From contig CAKRAM010000046.1 in the NCBI GenBank assembly GCA_934294965.1, forward strand, positions 1-5,284: 5,284 bases of DNA, given 5' to 3'. Under the pieces are notes generated by a model. That model was not told the DNA's origin. It made no database searches and saw nothing but the letters and a program-made list of their open reading frames with translations. Made by a program: the position numbers and the translations under genes. Shown one piece after another: positions 1 through 5,284 of this stretch. Positions within the stretch are counted from its first letter, which is position 1. Every line of letters begins with the position of its first letter. The stretch comes from an uncultured Clostridia bacterium (lineage in GTDB: Bacteria; Bacillota; Clostridia; Christensenellales; CAG-314).

Positions 1-866
1 ACGGTGCAAACGCTCAAGACCAAGACCGCGTAGACGCTTTCCAACTTGCAATTCAAAACGGCGCAAAAGTTATCGTTTGTCCCGGCTATGCATTCGGAAA
101 TGCTCTTGCAGAAGTCGTTCCCGCTAACCCCGATGTAAAATTTGTGTTTATCGACGGTTGGGCAATGGGTGCAGATAACCTTGTAGGCGTTGCATTCCAA
201 GAAGAACAATGCGGATACCTTGCAGGATACGCAGCAGTTATGGAAGGCTACAAAAAGCTTGGCGGAACTTTCGGCGGCGGCGGAAACAACGACGCTTGCA
301 ACAGATTTGCTTTCGGATACGTTCAAGGTATCAACGATGCAGCTAAAGCAAAGGGAATCAAAGCAGAAGTTCGTATCAGCCACCAATATGGTTCCGGTTT
401 CCAATCTTCCGCTGAACTTCAAACACAAATGAACGGTTGGTACGAAAAGGGAACGGAAGTTGTGTTTGCATGCGGCGGTTCTATGTGCCAAAGCGTATTT
501 GCAGCAGCAGCCGCTAACCAAGGCAAGTCCATCGGCGTAGACGTAGATCAATCTTCTCAATCCACGACGGTTATCACATCCGCAACTAAGGGCCTTGTAG
601 AAGCAGTTATCAACATGCTCACCAAGTACTATGGCGGTCAATGGTCCGCAGATTGGAAAACCAACACCGTAAGCCTTGGCGCTAGCGACAATGCAGTTGG
701 TCTTCCCACCGAAACTTGGTCGATGAAGAACTTCACCGTAAAAGACTACGAAGCAGTCCTTGCAAAAATCAAGAGCGGCGATATCAAAATCGATAACGAT
801 AAGACTTTGGACGGAATGAAAACCAAAGCTGCCGCAATGAGCAACATTACGTTTATCTACGAATAA
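1..866 (+). CDS. BMP-family substrate-binding lipoprotein of a nucleoside-type ABC importer (5' end missing)
   Basis: This is the extracytoplasmic solute receptor of the importer encoded downstream. The reading frame is open from the first base (first full codon at 3) and ends at TAA 864-866, giving 287 visible residues. About 60-80 N-terminal residues, including the expected signal peptide and lipobox cysteine, lie outside the window. Family motifs seen in order are VIVCPGYAFGNAL, FVFIDGW, F.EEQCGYLAGYAAV, a glycine-rich segment where relatives carry GGM..P, FGYVQGINDAAK, GWYEKGTEVVFACGG and SIGVDVDQ, then ITSATKGLVEAV and VGLPTETW. These are hallmarks of the PnrA/TmpC/Med (Bmp) family, whose characterised members bind purine nucleosides. 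The substrate here is inferred from the family. Leucine codons are almost all CTT (10 of 12), unlike the downstream genes, which fits high expression. It is the first gene of the operon visible here and is separated from the ATPase by a terminator-like hairpin. B. subtilis NupN is the likely functional counterpart. Confidence 0.93.
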   Translation, partial: GANAQDQDRVDAFQLAIQNGAKVIVCPGYAFGNALAEVVPANPDVKFVFIDGWAMGADNLVGVAFQEEQCGYLAGYAAVMEGYKKLGGTFGGGGNNDACNRFAFGYVQGINDAAKAKGIKAEVRISHQYGSGFQSSAELQTQMNGWYEKGTEVVFACGGSMCQSVFAAAAANQGKSIGVDVDQSSQSTTVITSATKGLVEAVINMLTKYYGGQWSADWKTNTVSLGASDNAVGLPTETWSMKNFTVKDYEAVLAKIKSGDIKIDNDKTLDGMKTKAAAMSNITFIYE

Positions 867-875
867 TGTATTTTT

Positions 876-920
876 GAAAGGGCAATCGCACGAAAGTGGC
901 GCATATTGCCCTTTCTTTTT
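876..920 (+). terminator. Intrinsic terminator or attenuator between binding protein and ATPase genes
   Basis: A perfect 11-bp stem pairs 876-886 (GAAAGGGCAAT) with 905-915. An inner helix pairs 887-891 with 896-901 around a GAAA tetraloop (892-895), with one bulged G and an unpaired CAT on the 3' side. Five T residues follow at 916-920. It starts 9 nt after the stop codon of the binding-protein gene. Because the ATPase and permeases lie downstream in the same direction with no good promoter visible between, partial termination is likely. That would leave the binding-protein mRNA in excess and protect its 3' end. The structure is read directly from the sequence; the attenuation role is inferred. 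Confidence 0.85.
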
Positions 921-923
921 GCC

Positions 924-956
924 AAGTGCCGAAAGCAAAAATGGTTTTCGGCATTT
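924..956 (+). other. Second hairpin in the leader of the ATPase gene
   Basis: TGCCGAAA at 927-934 pairs perfectly with 946-953. The helix can extend inward through G935-T945 and C936-G944 to a 7-nt loop (937-943), and outward through 924-926 with 954-956, one of these being a G-T pair. Only three T residues sit at its 3' end, inside the stem, so it is not a convincing terminator. It lies 4 nt after the terminator T-tract and 19 nt before the ribosome binding site. It may mark or protect the 5' end of a processed ATPase-permease transcript, or it may have no function. Confidence 0.5.
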
Positions 957-975
957 AGCAAAAAGTTAATCCATC

Positions 976-981
976 AAGGAG
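976..981 (+). promoter_or_regulatory. Ribosome binding site of the ATPase gene
   Basis: AAGGAG lies 9 nt before ATG 991, a normal spacing. It supports 991 as the start and shows that the ATPase is translated independently of the gene before it. Confidence 0.85.
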
Positions 982-990
982 AAGCACGAT

Positions 991-2577
991 ATGGCACAAA
1001 CAGAAAAAGTTGCCGCAGTCGAAACAACCGAGGCCAGTCCGTACGTTATCGAAATGCGACACATCACAAAGGTTTTCCCGGGAATCGTTGCCAACGACGA
1101 CATCACGTTGCAACTTAAGCGCGGCGAAATCCACGCGCTTTTGGGCGAAAACGGTGCGGGCAAATCCACTTTGATGAGCATTTTGTTCGGCTTGTATCAA
1201 CCCGAGCAGGGCGAAATCTACAAAGACGGCAAGTTGGTTCACATCAACAACCCCAACGACGCCACAGCACTGGGCATCGGAATGGTGCACCAACACTTCA
1301 AATTGGTGGAAGTCTTTTCGGTATTGGATAACATCATTTTGGGCGCGGAACAAACCAAATTCGGTTTTATTCAAAAAAAGCAGGCACGCCAAAAGGTTTT
1401 GGAACTGTCGCAAAAGTACGGTTTGAACGTGGACGTGGACGCCATTGTGGAGGATATCACCGTCGGCATGCAGCAACGCACGGAGATCCTCAAAATGTTA
1501 TTCCGCGACAACGAAATTCTCATTTTCGACGAGCCTACCGCAGTGCTTACCCCACAGGAAATCGAAGAATTGATGCAAATTATGAAGGGGCTTGCCGACG
1601 AAGGCAAATCCATTTTGTTCATAACGCACAAACTTAACGAAATTATGGCGGTTGCCGACCGAGTTACGGTTTTGCGCAAGGGCAAGTACATCGGCACGGT
1701 AAACACGGCAGATTGCACGGTGCAAAGCCTTTCGGATATGATGGTAGGCAGAGCCGTTCAACTTAAAGTGGACAAGTCCGACGCTGAGCCAAAGCAAGTA
1801 GTTTTGGACGTGGAGCATATGTCGGTAAAGAGCAAAAAACACGCGCATATGGCGGTTAAGGACGTTTCTTTGCAGGTACGCGCGGGGGAAATCGTGTGTA
1901 TTGCCGGTATCGACGGAAACGGTCAAACGGAATTTGTGCATGCGCTCACGGGGCTTGAACCGATTGCCGAAGGCACGGTGACTCTTTGCGGACATGATAT
2001 AACCAAAAAGTCCGTTCGTTTCCGCAATACGCACGGCATGAGCCACATTCCGGAAGACCGTCACAAGCACGGTTTGGTGTTGGATTACACCTTGGAAGAC
2101 AACATGGTTTTGCAACGCTACTTCGAGCCGACTTTCCAAAAATTGGGCTTTTTGCGTAGAAAGGAAATCCGTTCCTACGCCGAAAAACTCATTGCAAAGT
2201 TCGACGTTCGCAGCGGTCAAGGCGCAACTACGATTGCTCGCAGCATGTCGGGCGGTAACCAACAAAAAGCCATCGTCGCAAGGGAAATGGACCGCAAGCA
2301 CGATTTGCTTGTTGCCGTTCAACCAACTCGCGGTTTGGACGTCGGCGCAATAGAGTTCATTCACAAGGAAATTATCGCCGAGCGCGACGCAGGCGCGGCA
2401 GTTTTGCTCGTAAGTTTGGAATTGGACGAAGTTATGAACCTTTCCGACCGTATTTTGGTTATGTACGAGGGCGAAATCGTCGGCGAACTGGATCCCAAAA
2501 CCGTTTCCGAACAGGATTTGGGATTGTACATGGCAGGTGCAAAAAGAGACAAAGTGGCGGAGGTATCCGATGAATAA
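991..2577 (+). CDS. nupO: ABC transporter ATP-binding protein with two nucleotide-binding domains, BMP/nucleoside type
   Basis: This 528-residue cytoplasmic ATPase powers the importer. Domain 1 (about 19-255) is complete: Walker A GENGAGKST at 52-60, Q-loop Q101 in MVHQHF, signature-like ITVGMQQR at 156-163, Walker B LIFDEPTAVLTP ending at 188 with D180/E181, and H-loop H213. Domain 2 (about 270-515) is degenerate. Its P-loop reads GIDGNGQTE (306-314), with Q312 in place of the lysine. The Walker B region reads VAVQPTRGLD, with Q444 in place of the acidic pair, and S475 sits at the H-loop position, while the signature MSGGNQQK (419-426) is intact. From family knowledge this asymmetry is normal for the double-domain ATPases of the BMP and sugar CUT2 groups, so one composite site probably hydrolyses ATP. 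The length matches NupO-type proteins. The 3' end overlaps the start of permease 1 by 8 nt, indicating translational coupling. The symbol is assigned by similarity to B. subtilis NupO. Confidence 0.95.
   Translation: MAQTEKVAAVETTEASPYVIEMRHITKVFPGIVANDDITLQLKRGEIHALLGENGAGKSTLMSILFGLYQPEQGEIYKDGKLVHINNPNDATALGIGMVHQHFKLVEVFSVLDNIILGAEQTKFGFIQKKQARQKVLELSQKYGLNVDVDAIVEDITVGMQQRTEILKMLFRDNEILIFDEPTAVLTPQEIEELMQIMKGLADEGKSILFITHKLNEIMAVADRVTVLRKGKYIGTVNTADCTVQSLSDMMVGRAVQLKVDKSDAEPKQVVLDVEHMSVKSKKHAHMAVKDVSLQVRAGEIVCIAGIDGNGQTEFVHALTGLEPIAEGTVTLCGHDITKKSVRFRNTHGMSHIPEDRHKHGLVLDYTLEDNMVLQRYFEPTFQKLGFLRRKEIRSYAEKLIAKFDVRSGQGATTIARSMSGGNQQKAIVAREMDRKHDLLVAVQPTRGLDVGAIEFIHKEIIAERDAGAAVLLVSLELDEVMNLSDRILVMYEGEIVGELDPKTVSEQDLGLYMAGAKRDKVAEVSDE
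2559..2563 (+). promoter_or_regulatory. Ribosome binding site that fixes the permease 1 start
   Basis: GGAGG lies inside the end of the ATPase gene, 6 nt before ATG 2570. It favours ATG 2570 over the in-frame upstream ATG at 2537, which has no comparable site before it and would add 11 residues overlapping the ATPase tail by 41 nt. Confidence 0.8.
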
Positions 2578-4012
2578 AGTCGCATCGTTTTTTGCCGCAA
2601 TCGGCGCATGGTTCAAGCGCGTCGGCATTGCGATAGCAAAATGGTTCAAAAATTGGTTCGTCAAAGTGGACGATAAGGACATCATCCCCGTCAGAATCGG
2701 CAGATGGTTCAAGTCGTTGTTCGTAACTGTAGAGCCGGCAGTCGAACCCGGTTTGAAAACGTTTTGGAAAAAGGAAGGCACTCAAAACTGCGCGGCTTCC
2801 GTAATGTCCATAATAACGGGTTTGCTTGTAGGTTTTGTGCTGCTTATCATCTTCAGTTTCACCAACTCGGCGTTGTCGTTCAAGTCGGCTTGGGAAGCGT
2901 TCAGAATCATGCTCGGCGCGGTGTTCTACGAAGGGCGTGTGGACGGCAGTTTGTCCTTCGGCTTTAACGCAAAATTGTTCGGCAATATGCTGTTTAACGC
3001 AATGCCGCTCATCATGACGGGACTTTCCGTTGCCATTGCCTACAAAACAGGCTTATTCAACATCGGCGCGCCCGGTCAGTACCTTATGGGAACTTGGGCA
3101 ACGTTGGTAATCGCGCTTTCCATAGATTCCTCGGCAGTAAGCCCCGTGCTTATTTGGATTTTGTCATTCCTCGGCGGTGTTGCCGCAGGCTTCATTTGGG
3201 GTTGTATCCCCGGCTTGTTCAAAGCGCTGTTGAACGTAAACGAAGTTATAACAAGCATAATGTGCAACTGGATTTCCATCTACTCGCTGTATTGGTTCTT
3301 CGAAGTGGACAACAAACGCGGTATGGAAGCACTGTTCATCAATATGAAGGAAAGTACCAAATCAGGCTTTGTGTACAAAACTTCCTTCAACGACGTAACA
3401 ACGTTCAACTTCGGTTTGGACAAAATTTTCCCGGATAGCAAAATCAGCGGCGGCATACTTATCGCAATTTTGATTGCAGTTGCGGTGTTCATCGTTTTGA
3501 ACAAAACAAAATTCGGCTATGAACTTAAAGCGTGCGGCGCAAACCGCTTCGGCGCAAAATATGCCGGCATGAACGACACCAAAAACATCATTTTGTCTAT
3601 GGGTATCGCAGGCGGACTTGCAGGTGCAGGCGCGGCATTGTACTATTTGTCCGGTATTCCGGAATACGCTTGGACGAACACGGCTTCGCTTCCGGCGGTA
3701 GGCTTCAACGGAATAGCCGTTGCATTGCTTGCCAACAGCAATCCCGTAGGTTGCGTGTTCACGGCAATGTTCTTGTCCTACATCACAATCGGCGGCGAAC
3801 AAGTCCAAGGCGCAACGGCGTACAACAGTTATATTTCCGATTTGATAGTGGCAATAATAGTGTATCTTTCGGCGTTTATGCTGCTGTTCAAGAACATATT
3901 GCAGGGTAAACTTCGTAAAAACAAACAACAAGCGGTTGCGGCAACCGATAACGCACCAATCCCGCAGCAACCTGTCGATCAGCAAAGCGTGCCCCAAGGC
4001 GAGGAGGAATAA
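2570..4012 (+). CDS. nupP: ABC transporter permease 1 (BPD_transp_2 family), with long N-terminal extension
   Basis: This 480-residue integral membrane protein forms half of the channel. The core carries family motifs: GLFNIGAPGQ (161-170), VNEVITSIMCNWI (223-235), TKFGYELKACGAN (313-325) followed by YAGMN, the glycine-rich GIAGGLAGAGAALYYL (345-360) and GFNGIAVALLANSNPVG (378-394). Hydrophobic segments lie near 78-97, 144-158, 170-185, 192-210, 294-310, 340-360, 380-403 and 424-440. Start 2570 is chosen for its GGAGG site and its ATGAATAA overlap with the ATPase stop. It is longer than typical NupP-type permeases of about 350 residues. The first ~75 residues form an aromatic and basic stretch with repeated WFK units (14-16, 25-27, 46-48), and the last ~35 residues are a polar Q/P-rich tail ending in three glutamates. 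Both ends are positively charged near the membrane, suggesting that both are cytoplasmic. The transported substrate is inferred from the family, not shown. Confidence 0.93.
   Translation: MNKVASFFAAIGAWFKRVGIAIAKWFKNWFVKVDDKDIIPVRIGRWFKSLFVTVEPAVEPGLKTFWKKEGTQNCAASVMSIITGLLVGFVLLIIFSFTNSALSFKSAWEAFRIMLGAVFYEGRVDGSLSFGFNAKLFGNMLFNAMPLIMTGLSVAIAYKTGLFNIGAPGQYLMGTWATLVIALSIDSSAVSPVLIWILSFLGGVAAGFIWGCIPGLFKALLNVNEVITSIMCNWISIYSLYWFFEVDNKRGMEALFINMKESTKSGFVYKTSFNDVTTFNFGLDKIFPDSKISGGILIAILIAVAVFIVLNKTKFGYELKACGANRFGAKYAGMNDTKNIILSMGIAGGLAGAGAALYYLSGIPEYAWTNTASLPAVGFNGIAVALLANSNPVGCVFTAMFLSYITIGGEQVQGATAYNSYISDLIVAIIVYLSAFMLLFKNILQGKLRKNKQQAVAATDNAPIPQQPVDQQSVPQGEEE
4001..4007 (+). promoter_or_regulatory. 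Ribosome binding site of permease 2
   Basis: GAGGAGG lies within the last codons of permease 1, 8 nt before ATG 4016. It contains the full AGGAGG core. Because it also encodes the final glutamates of permease 1, the two genes are tied together translationally. Confidence 0.85.
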
Positions 4013-4015
4013 GGT

Positions 4016-5029
4016 ATGGTAGGACTTTTACAAAGTACGCTTTTGTACGTTGTTCCGCTTATGATGGTGGCTTTGGCAGGCGTTTTTGCAGAACGTAGCG
4101 GCATCATCAACTTGGCGCTCGAAGGTATCATGGTTATGGGCGCATTCTTCTGTGCAATCATAATGCGCTCCGTTCAACAATCGGGTATCTTCGGCGAACT
4201 TCACCAATTGAGCATAATCGTAGGTATGTTGGTTTCCGGCATTGCCGGCGGCGCGTTCTCTCTTTTGCTCGGATATGCGGCAATCAAGTGGAAAGCCGAC
4301 CAAACAATCACGGGTACGGCTTTGAACATGATTGCTCCGGCAATAGTGTTGTTGGTGGCAAACCTCGTGTTTCAATCCAACCGTATCGGTCTGGTTATGG
4401 ACGCTCCCAGTTGGGGCATGATAAACTTAATCGACAAATCCGCAACGGGATTTTTTGCCGATTTGGGACGCATTTTCTTCAATAAGACCTACATCACAAC
4501 CTACATTTGCATTGTCATTTTCGTGGTAATGTCAGTAGTGTTGTACAACACCAAATTCGGTTTGCGTTTGCGCGCTTGCGGCGAACATCCTCAAGCAGCG
4601 GACAGCGTTGGTATAAACGTTGCAAAAATGCGCTATTTGGGAACGATGATTTCCGGAATTTTGGCAGGAATCGGCGGATACGTGTACTCCTTCACAATCG
4701 ACAACGGCGGCTCTACGGGCGCTGTGTCCGGTTTGGGCTTCTTGTCGTTGGCAATTATGATTTTCGGTAACTGGAAACCCTTGTACATTGCAATCGTATC
4801 GCTGTTCTTCGGTTTGTTGCAATGTGTTGCCGCCAAGTACGGCACACTGGATATCAACGGCGACGGCATTTGCGCACTGAAGGAACTTATCGACAACAAT
4901 CCGCAACTCAGCACGGCATTGTACAAAATTATCCCCTACGTGGCAACGCTTATCGTTTTGGCATTCACGTCCAAAAAATCTCGCGCGCCCAAGGCGGAAG
5001 GTATTCCGTACGACAAAGGTCAGCGGTAA
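4016..5029 (+). CDS. nupQ: ABC transporter permease 2 (BPD_transp_2 family), with an EF-hand-like loop
   Basis: This 337-residue membrane protein forms the second half of the channel and is of normal length for NupQ-type permeases. Family motifs are AERSGIINLALEGIMVMGAF (25-44), ADQTITGTALNM (94-105), TKFGLRLRACGEHPQAA (179-195) followed by SVGINV, MISGILAGIGG (211-221), GFLSLAIMIFGNWKP (241-255) and IPYVATLIVLAF (306-317). About nine hydrophobic segments are visible. Residues 179-202 resemble 313-336 of permease 1, as expected for paralogous subunits. The start follows the permease 1 stop by 3 nt and has a strong ribosome binding site. The odd feature is residues 279-290, DINGDGICALKE, which satisfy the EF-hand loop pattern at positions 1, 3, 5, 6, 7 and 12. 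They lie between the last two membrane segments. The basic C-terminus (KKSRAPK) should be cytoplasmic, so this loop is inferred to face outward. Family assignment is firm; the calcium-binding idea is speculative. Confidence 0.94.
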   Translation: MVGLLQSTLLYVVPLMMVALAGVFAERSGIINLALEGIMVMGAFFCAIIMRSVQQSGIFGELHQLSIIVGMLVSGIAGGAFSLLLGYAAIKWKADQTITGTALNMIAPAIVLLVANLVFQSNRIGLVMDAPSWGMINLIDKSATGFFADLGRIFFNKTYITTYICIVIFVVMSVVLYNTKFGLRLRACGEHPQAADSVGINVAKMRYLGTMISGILAGIGGYVYSFTIDNGGSTGAVSGLGFLSLAIMIFGNWKPLYIAIVSLFFGLLQCVAAKYGTLDINGDGICALKELIDNNPQLSTALYKIIPYVATLIVLAFTSKKSRAPKAEGIPYDKGQR

Positions 5030-5042
5030 CAAAACATTATAT

Positions 5043-5090
5043 GCAACAAAAAAGGCAATCGCGTTGTGCGGTTGCCTTTTTTCTTGTTGC
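5043..5090. terminator. Bidirectional intrinsic terminator between convergent genes
   Basis: The core stem pairs 5048-5062 (six A, then GGCAATCGC) with 5068-5082 (GCGGTTGCC, then six T) around a 5-nt loop at 5063-5067, with one G-T pair. Flanking GCAAC (5043-5047) and GTTGC (5086-5090) are also complementary and can extend the helix past a 3-nt bulge. With an A-tract on one side and a T-tract on the other, it can work in both directions. It starts 14 nt after the permease 2 stop and is the first terminator downstream of the minus-strand gene that ends at 5163. Confidence 0.9.
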
Positions 5091-5101
5091 GATAAAACTG
5101 T

Positions 5102-5151
5102 CAAGTAGTCGACTTGCTCGTTATGCTGTGGTGCTAGGCGTACAGAACGAG
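5102..5151. repeat. Two adjacent imperfect inverted repeats in the convergent intergenic region
   Basis: CAAGT (5102-5106) pairs with ACTTG (5112-5116). Immediately after, CTCGTT (5117-5122) pairs with AACGAG (5146-5151), and CTGT (5126-5129) pairs with ACAG (5142-5145) across a 3-nt bulge. There is no T-tract on either strand. They fall in the 3' untranslated region of the minus-strand gene, before the shared terminator. Pairings of this size can occur by chance, so a function is uncertain. Confidence 0.35.
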
Positions 5152-5162
5152 TGTGCGCGCCG

Positions 5163-5284
5163 TCAAAGCATATCCTTCATGCTTTCCAAACAAGTCTCTT
5201 CAAAGCGCAAAACTTGGCGCACCAAAGAAGCCGCCTCGGGATGAGCCTTTTCGTCCTTTGCCGACAGGCGGTACAGGTCAATTA
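5163..5284 (-). CDS. C-terminal end of an unrecognised protein (5' end beyond the window)
   Basis: Reading the minus strand from 5282 gives 39 residues, starting IDLYRLSAKDEKAHPEAA and ending ESMKDML, then TGA at 5165-5163. I do not recognise the family. The segment is rich in charged and leucine residues spaced as in amphipathic helices (for example SLVRQVLRFEETCLESMKDML near the end) and has no membrane segment. Support for it being real comes from its natural composition, the absence of stops to the window edge, and the bidirectional terminator placed correctly for a convergent gene. It is too short for a function call, and the plus-strand frames across this stretch look like shadows. Confidence 0.6.
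   Translation of the reverse strand, partial: IDLYRLSAKDEKAHPEAASLVRQVLRFEETCLESMKDML

Noticed and set aside
919..970. TTGCCA at 919-924 and GTTAAT at 965-970 as a promoter for the ATPase gene
   Set aside because: The two elements are about 40 nt apart, and no -10-like hexamer occurs 16-18 nt after the first, so no credible promoter pair is formed.
1894..2400. Loss of Walker A lysine, Walker B acidic residues and H-loop histidine in ATPase domain 2 as a sign of gene decay
   Set aside because: The LSGGQ-type signature and the rest of the domain are intact, and a degenerate second P-loop (GNGQ type) is a known normal feature of BMP and CUT2 double-domain ATPases.
2537..2569. Upstream in-frame ATG at 2537 as the permease 1 start
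   Set aside because: It lacks a ribosome binding site and would overlap the ATPase by 41 nt, whereas ATG 2570 has GGAGG at ideal spacing and a classic stop-start overlap.
1498..2781. Long minus-strand open frame of 427 codons opposite the ATPase and permease 1
   Set aside because: It lies opposite clearly coding plus-strand genes, has no family motifs or ribosome binding site, and its composition (rich in H, N, C and F) is typical of an antisense shadow.
5079..5104. Perfect TTGACA on the minus strand (5104-5099) as a possible -35 promoter box
   Set aside because: No -10-like element lies 16-18 nt further along; that position is the A-rich edge of the terminator. A promoter here would also fire into the 3' end of the operon.
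4822..5244. Plus-strand open frame of 140 codons running past the operon end
   Set aside because: It starts inside permease 2 in another frame, reads straight through the terminator hairpin, and its sequence is rich in R, Q and S with no protein-like pattern.
1..5284. CRISPR arrays, insertion sequences, tRNA or rRNA genes, riboswitches
   Set aside because: No direct-repeat arrays, transposase-like frames, terminal inverted repeats, or cloverleaf or rRNA-like segments were found. Any riboswitch controlling the operon would lie upstream of the window.

Overview
The window looks like ordinary chromosomal sequence from a low-to-mid GC Gram-positive bacterium of the Bacillota, probably a clostridial or gut-type lineage. 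This rests on strong AGGAGG-type ribosome binding sites, short intrinsic terminators with U-tracts, and substrate-binding-protein motifs (GWY..GTEVVFACGG, IGVDVDQ) that I associate with clostridial basic membrane protein (BMP) family lipoproteins. No species can be named from the sequence alone.

Layout: positions 1-4 through 5029 on the plus strand hold one ABC importer operon. First is the 3' part of a BMP-family substrate-binding protein gene (1-866, 5' end outside the window). A strong hairpin terminator or attenuator follows (876-920), then a second hairpin (924-956). Next come a double-domain ATPase (991-2577) and two BPD_transp_2-type permeases (2570-4012 and 4016-5029). The last three genes are translationally tight: an 8-nt overlap between ATPase and permease 1, and a 3-nt gap between the permeases. 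A symmetrical terminator (5043-5090) ends the operon. It also serves a convergent minus-strand gene of which only the last 39 residues are visible (5163-5284).

How the genes work together: the lipoprotein captures a substrate outside the membrane, the two permeases form the channel, and the ATPase powers import. The set matches the Bacillus subtilis NupNOPQ and Streptococcus BmpABCD architecture, so a nucleoside is the best substrate guess, although the sequence does not prove it. The terminator after the binding-protein gene and that gene's distinct leucine codon use (almost all CTT) both suggest the binding protein is made in excess over the membrane components.

I do not see a new biological system here. 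The points most worth a second look are a textbook EF-hand calcium loop (DxNxDGxxxxxE) in an extracytoplasmic loop of permease 2, an aromatic and basic N-terminal extension with repeated WFK units on permease 1, and the tandem hairpins between the first two genes. There is no gene-free stretch longer than 300 bases.
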